Shown here: positions 28,009 through 38,155 of the stretch, one piece after another
How positions within the stretch are numbered: position 1 is the first letter of the stretch
Layout: every line of letters begins with the position of its first letter
DNA from: Gracilaria gracilis
Taxonomy: Eukaryota > Rhodophyta > Florideophyceae > Gracilariales > Gracilariaceae
Assembly: GCA_030374805.1 (NCBI GenBank)
Contig: JARGSG010000202.1
Span: 248,001-312,000, forward strand
DNA: 64,000 bases
Reading direction: 5' to 3'
Position numbers and translations under genes: made by a program
The notes under the pieces: generated by a model
The model's input: only the letters and a program-made list of their open reading frames with translations
Databases searched by the model: none
What the model was told of the DNA's origin: nothing

Positions 28009-28803
28009 CTGCGCCTTGTCACATTCCACATTTTCCACTCCTTCTCAACACTACTGACCACATTAGCTGTCGATGGCTCTTCGAACAGTATCCTCACGTT
28101 TTGGTCCGGCCGCTTCAAATCAAACTTCAACATGTAAATACGCGCGCTCATGCCAATGTCTGTAGAGCCTGCCACGCTGGCATACTCTCGTGTGCAGCCA
28201 AACCCGCAAATAATATACGAAGGTAGGCCGCATATAACAAATCAATCCCATACGTTTCATCGATATTCGTCATAAAGCTTTAGCCTCAGGACGACACAGC
28301 ACGTCGATCCGAAATTTTGCAACTCTCGCTCCCCGCCTTCAATACAAGCGCAGACGAACCCAGTCTCTTCGTTTCGGCAAGAACCGGTTCCCTTGCCACA
28401 CCCGAATGAAGTAGTCTGTTCATACGCATGGACAAACTTCGCCAAAATCTGCGGAGCTTTGTATGATTGTAAATGTTTTGCGGTCATGCGTGCTTCTAAC
28501 CTTCTCGATCACAGACTGTTGCTTCGTCCTTCAAGTCTCGATAACCAAGCCCAACTAGCCAGTCAATCCTTTCCCCAATAGTAGTGTACAGGAGGCTAAG
28601 AAAAAGTTTGTCACAGGATCACAGAAAAGGAAAAGCACAGGAGAGGAACCATTCCTTGCTTGTCATAAGTTCTTCGCAGAAACAGCAACTACCTCTGCCG
28701 AACACAAGCGACAACTATCTATCCGAACCTTGTATAGGACAATACTTTCAACACATTTTCAATACCAACTGATACCAAGCACTAACTTTACCGAGTCCTA
28801 AGT
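28009..28803. other. Convergent 3' flank of the OTU gene and POLA1
   Basis: 795 bp between two stop codons. No ORF or repeat recognised. Confidence 0.4.
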
Positions 28804-31800
28804 TCAACAGATGCCCAAAGGCAGTAGGAACTGTGAAAGGTCGATGAAGCGATAAGCATTCGCATCAAATATCGTCTTCGCTCTGTGAAACAGCTCGTCA
28901 TAAGTTTCCAAATCCGTGGGCAAGAGAGGCATGTCCTTATCCTTCTGCCCAGGCACTTCTTCCCAGCGTTTCCGAACATCTAGAAGATAGTTTAGGTACC
29001 GCAACTGTTTGTACAGCCAGGCTTCATTGAACTTTCTCCTTGCAAGCAGCCCGTTAGGTCCCAATCCCACGTTCCTGGTTTCCTTCCTACGAGATCCATC
29101 TTCAGAGTCAATCACCATCTCGCATGTGTAGTATCTGCGAACCCATTCACGTGATCTGAGAGTAAGGACGTTATTGAGTTGGAACAAGGGGAAGCGCTTT
29201 CGACACTTTGCGCATTGTAGACCAGAGCTCTTGATATCACCTGAAGATTTGAACTGTACTCCAAGGAACTCTGTCTCTACACCGCATGAATCGCATTGAA
29301 TCATCAAAGGATCCACGTCGCTGAACTTCTCGGCTGCAGAGTGGGGTCCAAAAGCAGAGTAGTCATTGTAACCATCAAGCTCATCTTCTCTCTTCTCAAA
29401 TCGTCTCCCATCCAATCCCAGAGATACAGCCACGCGACTTGCTTCGATGCCCTCAATCGGATCACACAATCTGAGGATGGGTGGGAGAACTTGGCTTTCC
29501 AAGTAATACTTCACATCAATGATGAGTTTCCCCTCGGAGGCCTTCACTTCATCTGGATGAAATGCCCGGGAAGCCACACCGGAAGCAGAAGTAGCCCCAT
29601 CCGCTGAAGTGCAAATGACATACTTGATGTATTCTCCAGGCCGAATCGATCGTTTCTCCCTCTTGATCATTCGAGTGGCAACCGCCACATGCGGCGTACT
29701 GTGTCCTTCGGGATAGTCCTGAGGCCTTTTGTTCAACGCTCTTGTGATGACGTACTTTGATAGAGACACTTCATTGTTCTTCACCCGGGACGCAAGATTG
29801 CTCAGGTAAGTGAGGATGTTGCCGACCGCATCGTCGATATTGGCGCTTCGATTGTGGAAGATCTGATCAAGGAAATGGTCCGAAGCCTCGTGCGATAAGT
29901 CACACCAATCATGCCTCACAAGATCAATCCCCTTCACTTCACGAACTGTTTTGTCGGGTCTGGTTGGATCAACAACCTTCAAGGCCGCGTACTTCTTCTT
30001 CCTCAACAACAGCATTTTCTTGTAGATCGCATCAATTTCGATTTCCAAAGTTCGATACTTCTTGTTGACATCCCGCTTGAGCTCAGTTCCGAGTTTTCGA
30101 ACTTGTTCGATGCTTTCCATGCCTGTGTACACGAAGAGTGAATCTGTATCACCATAGATAACCTTTGCATTGAACGTGTCCCGTGCGAGGTCAACAGTCT
30201 TCTGGAGCGTATCGCGTCCCTGGCGAGTGACCATTTCAGCCAAGGGCCGTGCGTAAAAGCGTCCTCCTTCGAAACCCAGGCAGCCATACAAAGAATTAGC
30301 TGTCAACTTGATTGCCAATTGACGAATATCTAATTGTTGAGCACGAAGAGTTTCCCTTCCAGCACGTTGCCTTTCTTCCTTCAAAAGCTTCTTAACTTGC
30401 TTCCGCTGTTCTACCAATCTTCGCAGAACTCTTGGCAGTACTCCTTCGGGAATGCTTCGATTCGGAAGTGGGAGGAAACCTGTTAAACCATTCTGAACTC
30501 CATGGGTATCATTCCCAGGCGGAGGTGCAACAGAAACATTTTTCCGACTCTCATCGAGGTGTAAAGTTGTGAAGCAGATATTAAACTCTTGGATAATTGA
30601 CGGATACAGAGAGTTGAAATCAAGCTGAAGTACATATCTGTCGTACAGGCCCCTCACTGGCTCCAACACAAGACCACCCGAGTACTGTGGCTTTCTTCTG
30701 GCACTCTTACTCTTCCCTGGTTGCTTGTGGTCGTTTCCACCAGGCTTCATCGTGGCTGGATGGACCTCATCATTCTCTTTCCCTCGGGCACCTCCAAATC
30801 CGTGATCGTTCGGAGCAATATCAGCCTCCTTCTTTCTCTGCATAGCCCGCTCACGTTCATACATCTGAAGCACTTTCTCTCGTTCACCGCGGTTAAGCTT
30901 ATCGGGAAGTAACAGCTCAGACTTCATGTCACCTGCCGATGCGGCGCTACCTCCAGCATCAGATCCAATTAACTTGAACTCATGACATAGAAGATATTCA
31001 ATGCGTTCAGCCCTGGATCCGCGCAAGGAATGTGACCAAAGATTACCGCTGATGCAAGTCAGCTGCTTTGTCAAAGGTAACACACTGAGATATGCAGCAA
31101 GACGGCCAGCAGTTCTGGCCTCCATAATGCACTCCGAGACGAGTTGACACAAAGATACAGTTTTGTCAAATGCCTTTGAAACTTGAGAGACATCGAGGCT
31201 GCTTCGCAGGATACGATTTGAGGCTCCCTGGTTCGAACCCGCTAGAACCGTTTGGGACAAGGACATTAGGGAGTAGTCTTTCTCCTTTGGAAGCAAGTCC
31301 TTCGCATGCATATGGGTGTCAACTATGAGTCGCCCCGCAACAACATCGCTCTTGAACCAGGATGATATTTCGTGGTTGGGTCGAATGACGTTAGATAGAT
31401 TTCGTCTCTGAACCAGACGACCAAAACGACTCCATTCACGACAATGCTTCGCGTTCATGCGGGTAAGAAGCACATCGAGGCCGAACCCCATTAGTCGATG
31501 GCCAATGATCACATCCGGGTCAAGTCGAAGGAGGCGAGTAAGAAAGTTGTTTAACAGAGCGGATTCACTGGACAACACTTCAACGCCCCCGCCGCGAGCC
31601 AGCACAGATCTAGCATGGTCAGCAAAACCGAATGGGAGGCTCATACCATCTGGCGGTCGAACTAAGACAAAGTCCCTGGTGCCATGAGCACCTCCTGGTT
31701 CCAGTGCAACATCATGAAGCGGCCCATTCAGGGGAACTTCACGGACGAATAGACCAGAGACCATAACGACCTCGTGTGCTCCTGTCTTACTGTTCAGCAC

Positions 31801-33417
31801 CGTTTTCGTGCTCACACACAGAGCAGATACAGGCGGAGGATCTTTCGTTGCCAGATCAACCGGGACGAGTAAATCATCAGGGCTAGGAATAGAGAGAGTA
31901 AACTTCGCATGCGAGACCCTAGATTGCGACGGAACTGCGTTCTTCAGACGTATCCATCCAGGTCCACGCAGTTTGCGTTGCATACACAAGGCCTCTGAAG
32001 CGGAGGTCCGGGTACCATACACGCGGCTAAAAGTGGCGCCGCTGGAGTCCGGGGAGAGACGGTTGACGTTCTCGTACGGAATCTTCACCATCATGTAACC
32101 TGTTGGTTCTCGAGGAGCATGTGCGTCACCGAAAGGACAAGAACGAACAACCACCTTTGCCTTGACTTCCCTGGGCAAATTGGAATCAGAGCGAATAGCT
32201 GCAGCTCCAAGTCGAGTACTCTTCTGTGTTGTGTCTCCGAGTAGAATGTTTGAAACTTCGGCATAGAAGTCGCGTGGGATCTTCATCGGCTCGTTAGTGG
32301 GTTGTCCGTTAGGCACACTTATCTCTTGGCGTGGCAACACATAAAGCACACGCTCCATGCCTTTCACTTGGACGCAAACGCTCGCGAATTGATTAGAATG
32401 AATAGAACCCAGAGGAACCTTGCCAAAAAGATACAAGTGTTCACCGCCACCAACACGCATCTCGTGCGCATCAGTCCAGAACATAAGCACGCTGCCGTCG
32501 GAGTCGCGAGCCATGGGGAGATTAGCCTGTGGGTGATTGACCGTAACGGGAGGGGGGCCCATTCGAACCTGGGGCATTCGTGGCGGCAGAGTTGTCGGCG
32601 CAGTTCTCTTCGGAAGAGGGCGATGTTCGACCTTGTGCTGTTCGCGATTCTTGACGGCAGCATCCGCGACGGCGACGAGCATATCAACATCGATGGAATC
32701 GTCCATGTTCAAACTGGGTGGTGGATTGGAACTACTGTCCTTCTTAGGTGGAATCGGAGGCTTGGCCGATGCGGGCATGGGCGGCGGTTCATCATATTGA
32801 TCCTGTGCAGGCTGTTCAGTTTCGAAGGGGAGGACATCAGCAACCATGGGTTCATCATTGACCTGCGGTGCAGGGGGATCAAAAAGAAGGTCACCCACGG
32901 ACTGATTAAAGGCTCGCTTCTTCTTCCTAGCGGCACGAGACGACTTGAGATGTCTGTCGAAATCAGCATCCAGCATCGAAGTATCTAACACACGAGATTC
33001 GGAGGGCTTCTCTTGCTCTTCCTTCTTCGGCGCACTGGTCTGAAAGGTGTTAAAGAAAGCGGTAGCAACTCGCTTGGTAGGTGTGGCGTTGGCACGACGA
33101 ACACGCGGAGCATTGGTTCTCTTTCGTTGATGATCTCGTTTGGACTGAACGAGGGACATTTCATCCTCCATTTCGAACTCCTGTTCCATGACATAATCAT
33201 CATCATGATTACTATTCGAAGCGATAAACTCACGAGCTTCCTTCCTCTTCTGAGCAGCAATGGCAGCATACGTAGCCTCATCGACAGTCTCATAGATGTC
33301 AGCTTCCTCATGGATCTGATAATCTGCGGTACGAGTCTTTCCGCTGGCCTTGCGTGCAGCCAGATCAGCAATGGCGGACTGCACACTGTTGCTCAAGCCG
33401 CGCGTGGAGCGACGCAT
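28804..33417 (-). CDS. POLA1: DNA polymerase alpha catalytic subunit
   Basis: A 1537-residue B-family polymerase, one exon, starting at the ATG of MRRSTRGLSN (the frame upstream opens with TTG). The N-terminal helix (YQIHEEADIYETVDEATY) is typical of pol alpha. The exonuclease-like domain lacks catalytic acids, as in the family. Polymerase motifs: LDFNSLYPSIIQEFNI (about residue 933), KLTANSLYGCLGF (about 1040), VIYGDTDSLFV (about 1085) and RKKKYAAL. The C-terminal CysA finger is intact (CDSC at about 1372, CAKC at about 1403). The CysB module keeps only one cysteine, YYTCEM, although the surrounding sequence (WLYKQLRYLNYLLDV) aligns. The enzyme works with primase and the B subunit to start DNA strands. 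E2F-type sites lie upstream. Confidence 0.97.
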   Translation of the reverse strand: MRRSTRGLSNSVQSAIADLAARKASGKTRTADYQIHEEADIYETVDEATYAAIAAQKRKEAREFIASNSNHDDDYVMEQEFEMEDEMSLVQSKRDHQRKRTNAPRVRRANATPTKRVATAFFNTFQTSAPKKEEQEKPSESRVLDTSMLDADFDRHLKSSRAARKKKRAFNQSVGDLLFDPPAPQVNDEPMVADVLPFETEQPAQDQYDEPPPMPASAKPPIPPKKDSSSNPPPSLNMDDSIDVDMLVAVADAAVKNREQHKVEHRPLPKRTAPTTLPPRMPQVRMGPPPVTVNHPQANLPMARDSDGSVLMFWTDAHEMRVGGGEHLYLFGKVPLGSIHSNQFASVCVQVKGMERVLYVLPRQEISVPNGQPTNEPMKIPRDFYAEVSNILLGDTTQKSTRLGAAAIRSDSNLPREVKAKVVVRSCPFGDAHAPREPTGYMMVKIPYENVNRLSPDSSGATFSRVYGTRTSASEALCMQRKLRGPGWIRLKNAVPSQSRVSHAKFTLSIPSPDDLLVPVDLATKDPPPVSALCVSTKTVLNSKTGAHEVVMVSGLFVREVPLNGPLHDVALEPGGAHGTRDFVLVRPPDGMSLPFGFADHARSVLARGGGVEVLSSESALLNNFLTRLLRLDPDVIIGHRLMGFGLDVLLTRMNAKHCREWSRFGRLVQRRNLSNVIRPNHEISSWFKSDVVAGRLIVDTHMHAKDLLPKEKDYSLMSLSQTVLAGSNQGASNRILRSSLDVSQVSKAFDKTVSLCQLVSECIMEARTAGRLAAYLSVLPLTKQLTCISGNLWSHSLRGSRAERIEYLLCHEFKLIGSDAGGSAASAGDMKSELLLPDKLNRGEREKVLQMYERERAMQRKKEADIAPNDHGFGGARGKENDEVHPATMKPGGNDHKQPGKSKSARRKPQYSGGLVLEPVRGLYDRYVLQLDFNSLYPSIIQEFNICFTTLHLDESRKNVSVAPPPGNDTHGVQNGLTGFLPLPNRSIPEGVLPRVLRRLVEQRKQVKKLLKEERQRAGRETLRAQQLDIRQLAIKLTANSLYGCLGFEGGRFYARPLAEMVTRQGRDTLQKTVDLARDTFNAKVIYGDTDSLFVYTGMESIEQVRKLGTELKRDVNKKYRTLEIEIDAIYKKMLLLRKKKYAALKVVDPTRPDKTVREVKGIDLVRHDWCDLSHEASDHFLDQIFHNRSANIDDAVGNILTYLSNLASRVKNNEVSLSKYVITRALNKRPQDYPEGHSTPHVAVATRMIKREKRSIRPGEYIKYVICTSADGATSASGVASRAFHPDEVKASEGKLIIDVKYYLESQVLPPILRLCDPIEGIEASRVAVSLGLDGRRFEKREDELDGYNDYSAFGPHSAAEKFSDVDPLMIQCDSCGVETEFLGVQFKSSGDIKSSGLQCAKCRKRFPLFQLNNVLTLRSREWVRRYYTCEMVIDSEDGSRRKETRNVGLGPNGLLARRKFNEAWLYKQLRYLNYLLDVRKRWEEVPGQKDKDMPLLPTDLETYDELFHRAKTIFDANAYRFIDLSQFLLPLGIC

Positions 33418-33560
33418 CGTGAGCGCTTGAAGATGATGAGCCAAAGCAGTGAGCAGTGAGGGATGGGGGTAGGCGGTTGGGTAGATGCTCGATCAAGTTC
33501 GGCGGATGAGCGGCTTGAGTTCTAATGGTAGGCGGTGAACGGTTGTGCGCCGGCACAAGA

Positions 33561-33576
33561 AGGTACAAGGGTACCT
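33561..33576. promoter_or_regulatory. Everted GGTA/TACC element, POLA1 promoter
   Basis: AGGTACAAGGGTACCT, with half-sites related to the recurrent TACC-N3-GGTA palindrome but in the opposite arrangement, about 145 bp upstream of the POLA1 ATG. Confidence 0.35.
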
Positions 33577-33595
33577 AAACGAGCACCAACAGCAG

Positions 33596-33654
33596 CGAAG
33601 ACCGAAACAGTATGTTCCCGCCAAACTGGCGGGAACATACTGTTTCGGTCTTCG
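33596..33654. repeat. Perfect 28-bp inverted repeat with 3-nt spacer
   Basis: Arms 33596-33623 and 33627-33654 are exact complements. Its centre carries two opposed E2F-type cores (TTCCCGCCAAA at 33615 and TGGCGGGAA at 33627), about 200 bp upstream of the POLA1 ATG. Confidence 0.95.
33615..33635. promoter_or_regulatory. Paired E2F-type sites upstream of POLA1
   Basis: Two oppositely oriented TTCCCGCCA cores, the consensus of E2F/DP factors that control S-phase genes. DNA polymerase alpha is a classical E2F target in animals and plants. Confidence 0.7.
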
Positions 33655-33711
33655 TGTTGAATCTGCATTGCATGCACTTCATGCCCAAACTTTGGTCCTC
33701 AAAGGTTGACC

Positions 33712-33723
33712 TTGGCGCCAAAA
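33712..33723 (+). promoter_or_regulatory. Third E2F-type site upstream of POLA1
   Basis: TTGGCGCCAAAA, a perfect palindromic E2F core, about 295 bp upstream of the start codon. Confidence 0.65.
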
Positions 33724-33829
33724 GGCAGATTTGAACGTTCAAGCCATACACACGTGTCAACGGTGCTTGATGGGTGAGCGCAGTGATTCATTCGCGAGAT
33801 CCATTCCCCAATGATCCGCTCTTCTCAAG

Positions 33830-33857
33830 CGGGGGGAAAACCGCGGGGGGAAAACCG
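33830..33857. repeat. 14-bp tandem duplication
   Basis: Two copies of GCGGGGGGAAAACC in the POLA1/bL31 intergenic region (33418-34130), which otherwise holds only the E2F-type and everted elements listed. Confidence 0.8.
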
Positions 33858-34130
33858 CGGGTGGTTCGACAAACGAGACGTAAAGTCTGACCCGAGAGTT
33901 GTCGCAGAAGAAGTTGACGAGTTGAGAGAGTCATCTTGAGACTATGCAACGCTTCAACGGCTCGTTCCATCAAAAACGAGACTGTGTCCACTACCTCAAA
34001 ACGTTCTCAACACACGGCAGTCAAAAAAGCTACAAACCCAAAAACGTTTACATAATACATGTGTTCTGCAGCACAACGCAATGTGCTACGATACTTCCAA
34101 ACAAAGCGAGATTAATAGCAACCTGATTCA

Positions 34131-34361
34131 TTACTGGTCACGAAACTTGTTTTCGAACACGGCCCGACGACCAGCCTTCTTCTTGCTTTTGTTCTCAACG
34201 CCCGTAAAGCGTTCGTGTGTCAGATAATCCACTTCCAAGAACTTGGTTGTGATCTCCAGAGTTGGGTACGGACGTTGCCATGCCTGTTGTGTTAGTATGC
34301 TCGCACCATTGGTAAGAACAAGACGCACCCTGTGCATCATGGGGTGGATTCCAGGTTTCAT
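34131..34361 (-). CDS. Mitochondrial ribosomal protein bL31
   Basis: A 76-residue basic protein. It begins MKPGIHPMMHRVRLVL, matching the start of bL31 (MK-x-GIHP), and ends with LEVDYLTHERFTG and a basic tail (GRRAVFENKF), as in organellar bL31. The zinc-binding cysteines of some bacterial forms are absent, as in most mitochondrial ones. It has no separate presequence, which is also seen in plant bL31m. A likely 5' UTR intron of 219 nt lies just upstream (34380-34598): donor AG|GTAAGT and acceptor TTCTCAG, with no ATG in the exon before it. It is small but the similarity is specific. Confidence 0.75.
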   Translation of the reverse strand: MKPGIHPMMHRVRLVLTNGASILTQQAWQRPYPTLEITTKFLEVDYLTHERFTGVENKSKKKAGRRAVFENKFRDQ

Positions 34362-35040
34362 GATCACAGTTTCGAGCACCTGAGAAGATCGTCATCAAAA
34401 TGAACACATAATCGTTAGTTGATTCGAAGATATTGAACTTGTGACAACGCCCTTTGTGCAACGCTCAGGGGAAAGAAGATAAAAACAGCTTTTCTCGTCA
34501 CGGTTTCATCCGAGAGATTCCTACATGTAGCGGTTGAGATTTCATCATCGCGGCACTTTGAGCATGTGGTCAGGTGTGATCTCAAGTTGTAGACTTACCT
34601 TGGATAAAAGTATGTTAGTTTTGACAGCGGAGGAGTAAGTAAAACGCTACTCCCAACGGCGGCTGCGAGAAGGATATCTACGGCGTCTCAGAAGATTAGA
34701 TGGGACGGCGGTCGTGCCACAATAAAAACTCCCGACAAATCGTCGCTTAGGATGATACCATCATTGAACGCGTGTTCAACGTGTACACATCTTCTAGGAT
34801 CAAATATCTGCCTCAACTGCTGCATGGCAGAGCTGCAAAGGTAGGTATCTACGAAGAAGATGCATTGAAACGTAATCAGTTCTAGAAAACTATCGCTACC
34901 GGCTTCAACAGGATAACCAGTGGTAGCCACATACTCGGTATAAACGTGAATCCTCTCTCAACAACGCCAATCATCAATTACGCCTGTTAGCGGTTCCAAA
35001 GCCGTCCCAGGTGTACTTCTCTTGCGACAGCACCGCCTTC
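34362..35040. other. bL31 upstream region
   Basis: 679 bp up to the DJ-1 stop, with the presumed non-coding first exon and the 219-nt intron of the bL31 transcript. A minus-strand frame at 34688-34930 is open for about 80 codons without an ATG at its head; I do not recognise it. Confidence 0.35.
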
Positions 35041-35703
35041 TTAATCGCGCCCGACTAGCATCGCGCCAGCAATCTTGTCTGCCTTCTCTTTGTCATAAAG
35101 CGCCTCGACAATCATCAGCGCCCATTTGATAGCCGTGCCAGGTCCTGTCGCCGTAATAAACTTGCCGCCTTTGCCCAGCACAACATCTCCACTCTCAACC
35201 TTTTTCACCATTTGTCTGAATCCATCAGCCGGGTAACACGTAGCCTCCACACCGTCTAACAATCCATGAGACGCAAGTACAACAGCCGGCGACGCGCAAA
35301 CGGCAGCAATGAAGTTTCCACTGTCAGCAGCTTCGTTCAACATTGTCTTGAGCTTGTCTGAGTCTCGCAAGCGTTCCGCTCCGGGCATCCCACCCGGCAA
35401 CGCAATACAATCGTAAGGCGGAGCTGCATTGTCAATAAGAATGTCAGCCTCGTACTTCATGCCACGAGACATTTCGACGGTGAGCGACGACTCAACGGAT
35501 GCCAACGTCACATCAGCGTCTGCACGGCGTAGAGTATCCACGACTGCTGCGGTTTCGATTTCTTCGGAACCCGTGCCAATTGTGACGAGCACGCGACGGG
35601 GGCCTGTGGTAGTCATTTGTGGTCGGCCGTTTGTTCGGGGGAGACGAGCGTGCCGGATGTGTATGGGACTTGGGGTGAGGAAAGCCGGCTCGTTGTTTGC
35701 CAT
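35041..35703 (-). CDS. DJ-1/PfpI family protein
   Basis: A 220-residue protein from the ATG at 35701-35703. After a 30-residue extension it follows the DJ-1 pattern: RRVLVTIGTGSEEIE with the conserved Glu, DCIALPGGMPGAERL, then AAVCASPAVVLASHG with the nucleophile-elbow Cys, and a final KWALMIVEALYD. DJ-1 proteins act as redox sensors and as glyoxalases or deglycases on methylglyoxal products; the exact activity here is open. The N-terminal extension has Arg and no acidic residue after position 5, so organelle targeting is possible; a second ATG (MTTTGPRRVL) would give a cytosolic form. Confidence 0.92.
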   Translation of the reverse strand: MANNEPAFLTPSPIHIRHARLPRTNGRPQMTTTGPRRVLVTIGTGSEEIETAAVVDTLRRADADVTLASVESSLTVEMSRGMKYEADILIDNAAPPYDCIALPGGMPGAERLRDSDKLKTMLNEAADSGNFIAAVCASPAVVLASHGLLDGVEATCYPADGFRQMVKKVESGDVVLGKGGKFITATGPGTAIKWALMIVEALYDKEKADKIAGAMLVGRD

Positions 35704-35945
35704 GATGGTTGATGGATTCGAACCGAGGTCAACACTAGCAAGTCTCTATCTATCTGGCAACTGGAACGGGACGATGTTCATTCGGTGATTGTCCCATTTA
35801 ACCTGCGTCTTGCGTAGGATACCTTGAGCACAAAGAGGCTACTAAACATGATTGAAAGTTCCAATTTAGAACTCGTTCTGGAAGAGGCCTGCGACCGATG
35901 TTCACGATCCATGATGACGGTTGGTGGACACCAAAGGTACGACGG

Positions 35946-35956
35946 TACCAAAGGTA
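35946..35956. promoter_or_regulatory. TACC-N3-GGTA palindrome, DJ-1 promoter
   Basis: Exact TACCAAAGGTA, 243 bp upstream of the DJ-1 start codon, with half-site copies CACCAAAGGTAC at 35929-35940 and TCGTTGGTAC at 35986-35995, so a cluster of three. Confidence 0.5.
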
Positions 35957-37955
35957 ACTTTATCAATCATATCTAATTTTATTTATCGTTGGTACTCAAA
36001 ATTCCAAGTCCCAATGGAAGTTGACAATCACATGATCACTGTGTTGAAGGAACATCATGATAATTTTCGCCCTACAGAATATAGAATCAGCGATCAACTG
36101 TGATGGAACAGAATCTGTTGTAAAACTCGCCAGCATCGACGCACGGCCCCTCGTAGACACACGGCTCCTCTTTCATGATGAACCATAGGCGCTATCTACA
36201 ACGCTACTCAAGCCTGACCCAGGCTACGGGCCGTAGAGAAAAGCCATCATCTGCATCATCATCCCATCTTCAGCAGAAATGAGAACTGAACAAGGTAACA
36301 TTACAGAGGTAGCAAACATTGGAAGATATCGGCTATCGTTTGTTCGGTACGGATGGACGCTTTTAGGGTTTCCGTCCACAAGGCTTGAAGTGGTTGGGAA
36401 CATCGTTTGGCCAAGATGAGTAACTTAGTCTGACGCGCGAATTTTGCACCTGCCCCCGAGTAGAACACAATCAGAGAGAGGAGCATACACAATCGCCACG
36501 TCACCGTTCATGTGATAGTAAATGCATCGAGAACGTCACAATTGTCTTGATAAACACATGAACGCGGTTCGCTGACACTTGGATCCAAGGCTTACGAGAA
36601 TGTCTTCGGACAGTAACCATACCCCGCCATTCTCTGCAGCATCTCTTATGAGAAATTGTATCTCTGTGTGCGCTTCCGGTTGTAAGCGCAGGAGAGGCGG
36701 TGAAAGTGTGAAATCTGATGCGCTGGGTGTGCGTACAGCCACTACACGTACACTCTGTTATCTTGGAGACACCCAAATCTTTGGGCTTTGTATTTGTGGT
36801 CTACACGTAGCTAGAACTTAGCCCAAGAGCCCTTACCTTCGTTGACTCGAGTTCGATGAATTCTGACAGAAAGCAAGCGCTCATCGCCAACGAAATTGCC
36901 TTTGTGGCAAAAACTGGAATCTGCTCTGGTGAGTTGAGACGTGATATTAGTTACCTGTCCTCCCTCGGTTGAGAGAAGAATAAAACGCCAACACCATGTT
37001 GAGCAAGAAAACCCAGGGAAGACAAACATCCTCCCACCCGGTGATACACGTCGCAAAAACATTTAGCCTTATTTGTACCATATAGACCATCGTCATGAAT
37101 GGTGCCTGTTGAAAGGATTTGTACATTCTTGTTCGCTCACGAGACCGCATCTTGCGAGACCCAACAGCCTCTTTGTCTAAAGGCACTGGACAAGTGCCTT
37201 CGGAGTTGAAACGGCTGCGAGATTGCCATCCCCTGCCGCTCTTGTTTCTTCACAAGACTGGTTTCTCGCGGAAATGGAGAGTATTGTTCTATACACGTGC
37301 TTGTTACGAGATCGGCAAACCGTCATGTGCACATGTCGCTTGAATGACATATTGATGTGGTTCTTCGCTGAGCACCGTTACTCCTTGGAACAGTAGACCA
37401 ACCACATTGTGAATCTGAAGTTGTCGTGGATCTTACTGGTGAGCAGCACAACAGAGCTAAGTACAACGTAGATGATGTGTCATTTCATTTACTTGTCGCA
37501 CGACAAACATGCCTGAATTGTGAGAGTTCTTAAGATCTCTCTCAAACAAATATACTCCCCTGCACACAATCCTGCAATTGCCTGTCCAATAAACAGAACG
37601 TCTCCCGTCTGGTAAGCTATCGAAATCGAGTTTGAAGGGCAAGCAAGCTTTCACGTCTCGCACGCTTGCCACACCGTAAGATTTCAGTGGAGTACAACAA
37701 CGAACTCGTAAAGAAGAATGGATATATATACTATGCTGTGCTATAGATACCTCCGTCAGAGAATGCAGTGCACGGTTAGCGTGGAAACCCACATCTATGA
37801 ACGCACGCTCGAGGTCGGATTACTCAAACTGCACCGCACATGGCGTTGCTCTTGTAGTTGTGGGGCGTGCGTAGATACTTGGTGTTGTTTAAGCGATTTG
37901 TTAAAGCATGGCCGCTCAAAGATCTTTGACTTCCACAGAAATACTCGTGCGACCC

Positions 37956-38155
37956 GGGACGTCGTTAAACTCGCCTTTGCGATCGGCGCCCCGATCGCTT
38001 TCATACTTGGGATGTGAAAAAACTCACATAGGCGATCGGCGCACCGTTCGCCTCTCCGGACTCGGGATGTCGCTAAACTCGGCCGCGCAGTCGACCTTGC
38101 CGCCGCTGGCATGTCGATCGCCATTCAAACCTTGGTGCTATGTCGTTAAACGGGC
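37956..38155. repeat. Degenerate tandem array, about 55-73-bp units
   Basis: Four related blocks start at about 37956, 38009, 38064 and 38137, each with a core like GGGATGTCGCTAAACTCG, the first two also with GCGATCGGCGCNCCG. Non-coding. Confidence 0.6.

Noticed and set aside
35714-35724. GGATTCGAACC, like the T-arm of a tRNA on the minus strand
   Set aside because: The flanking bases do not pair as a T-stem and no anticodon or D-arm follows; it lies at the start of the DJ-1 gene.
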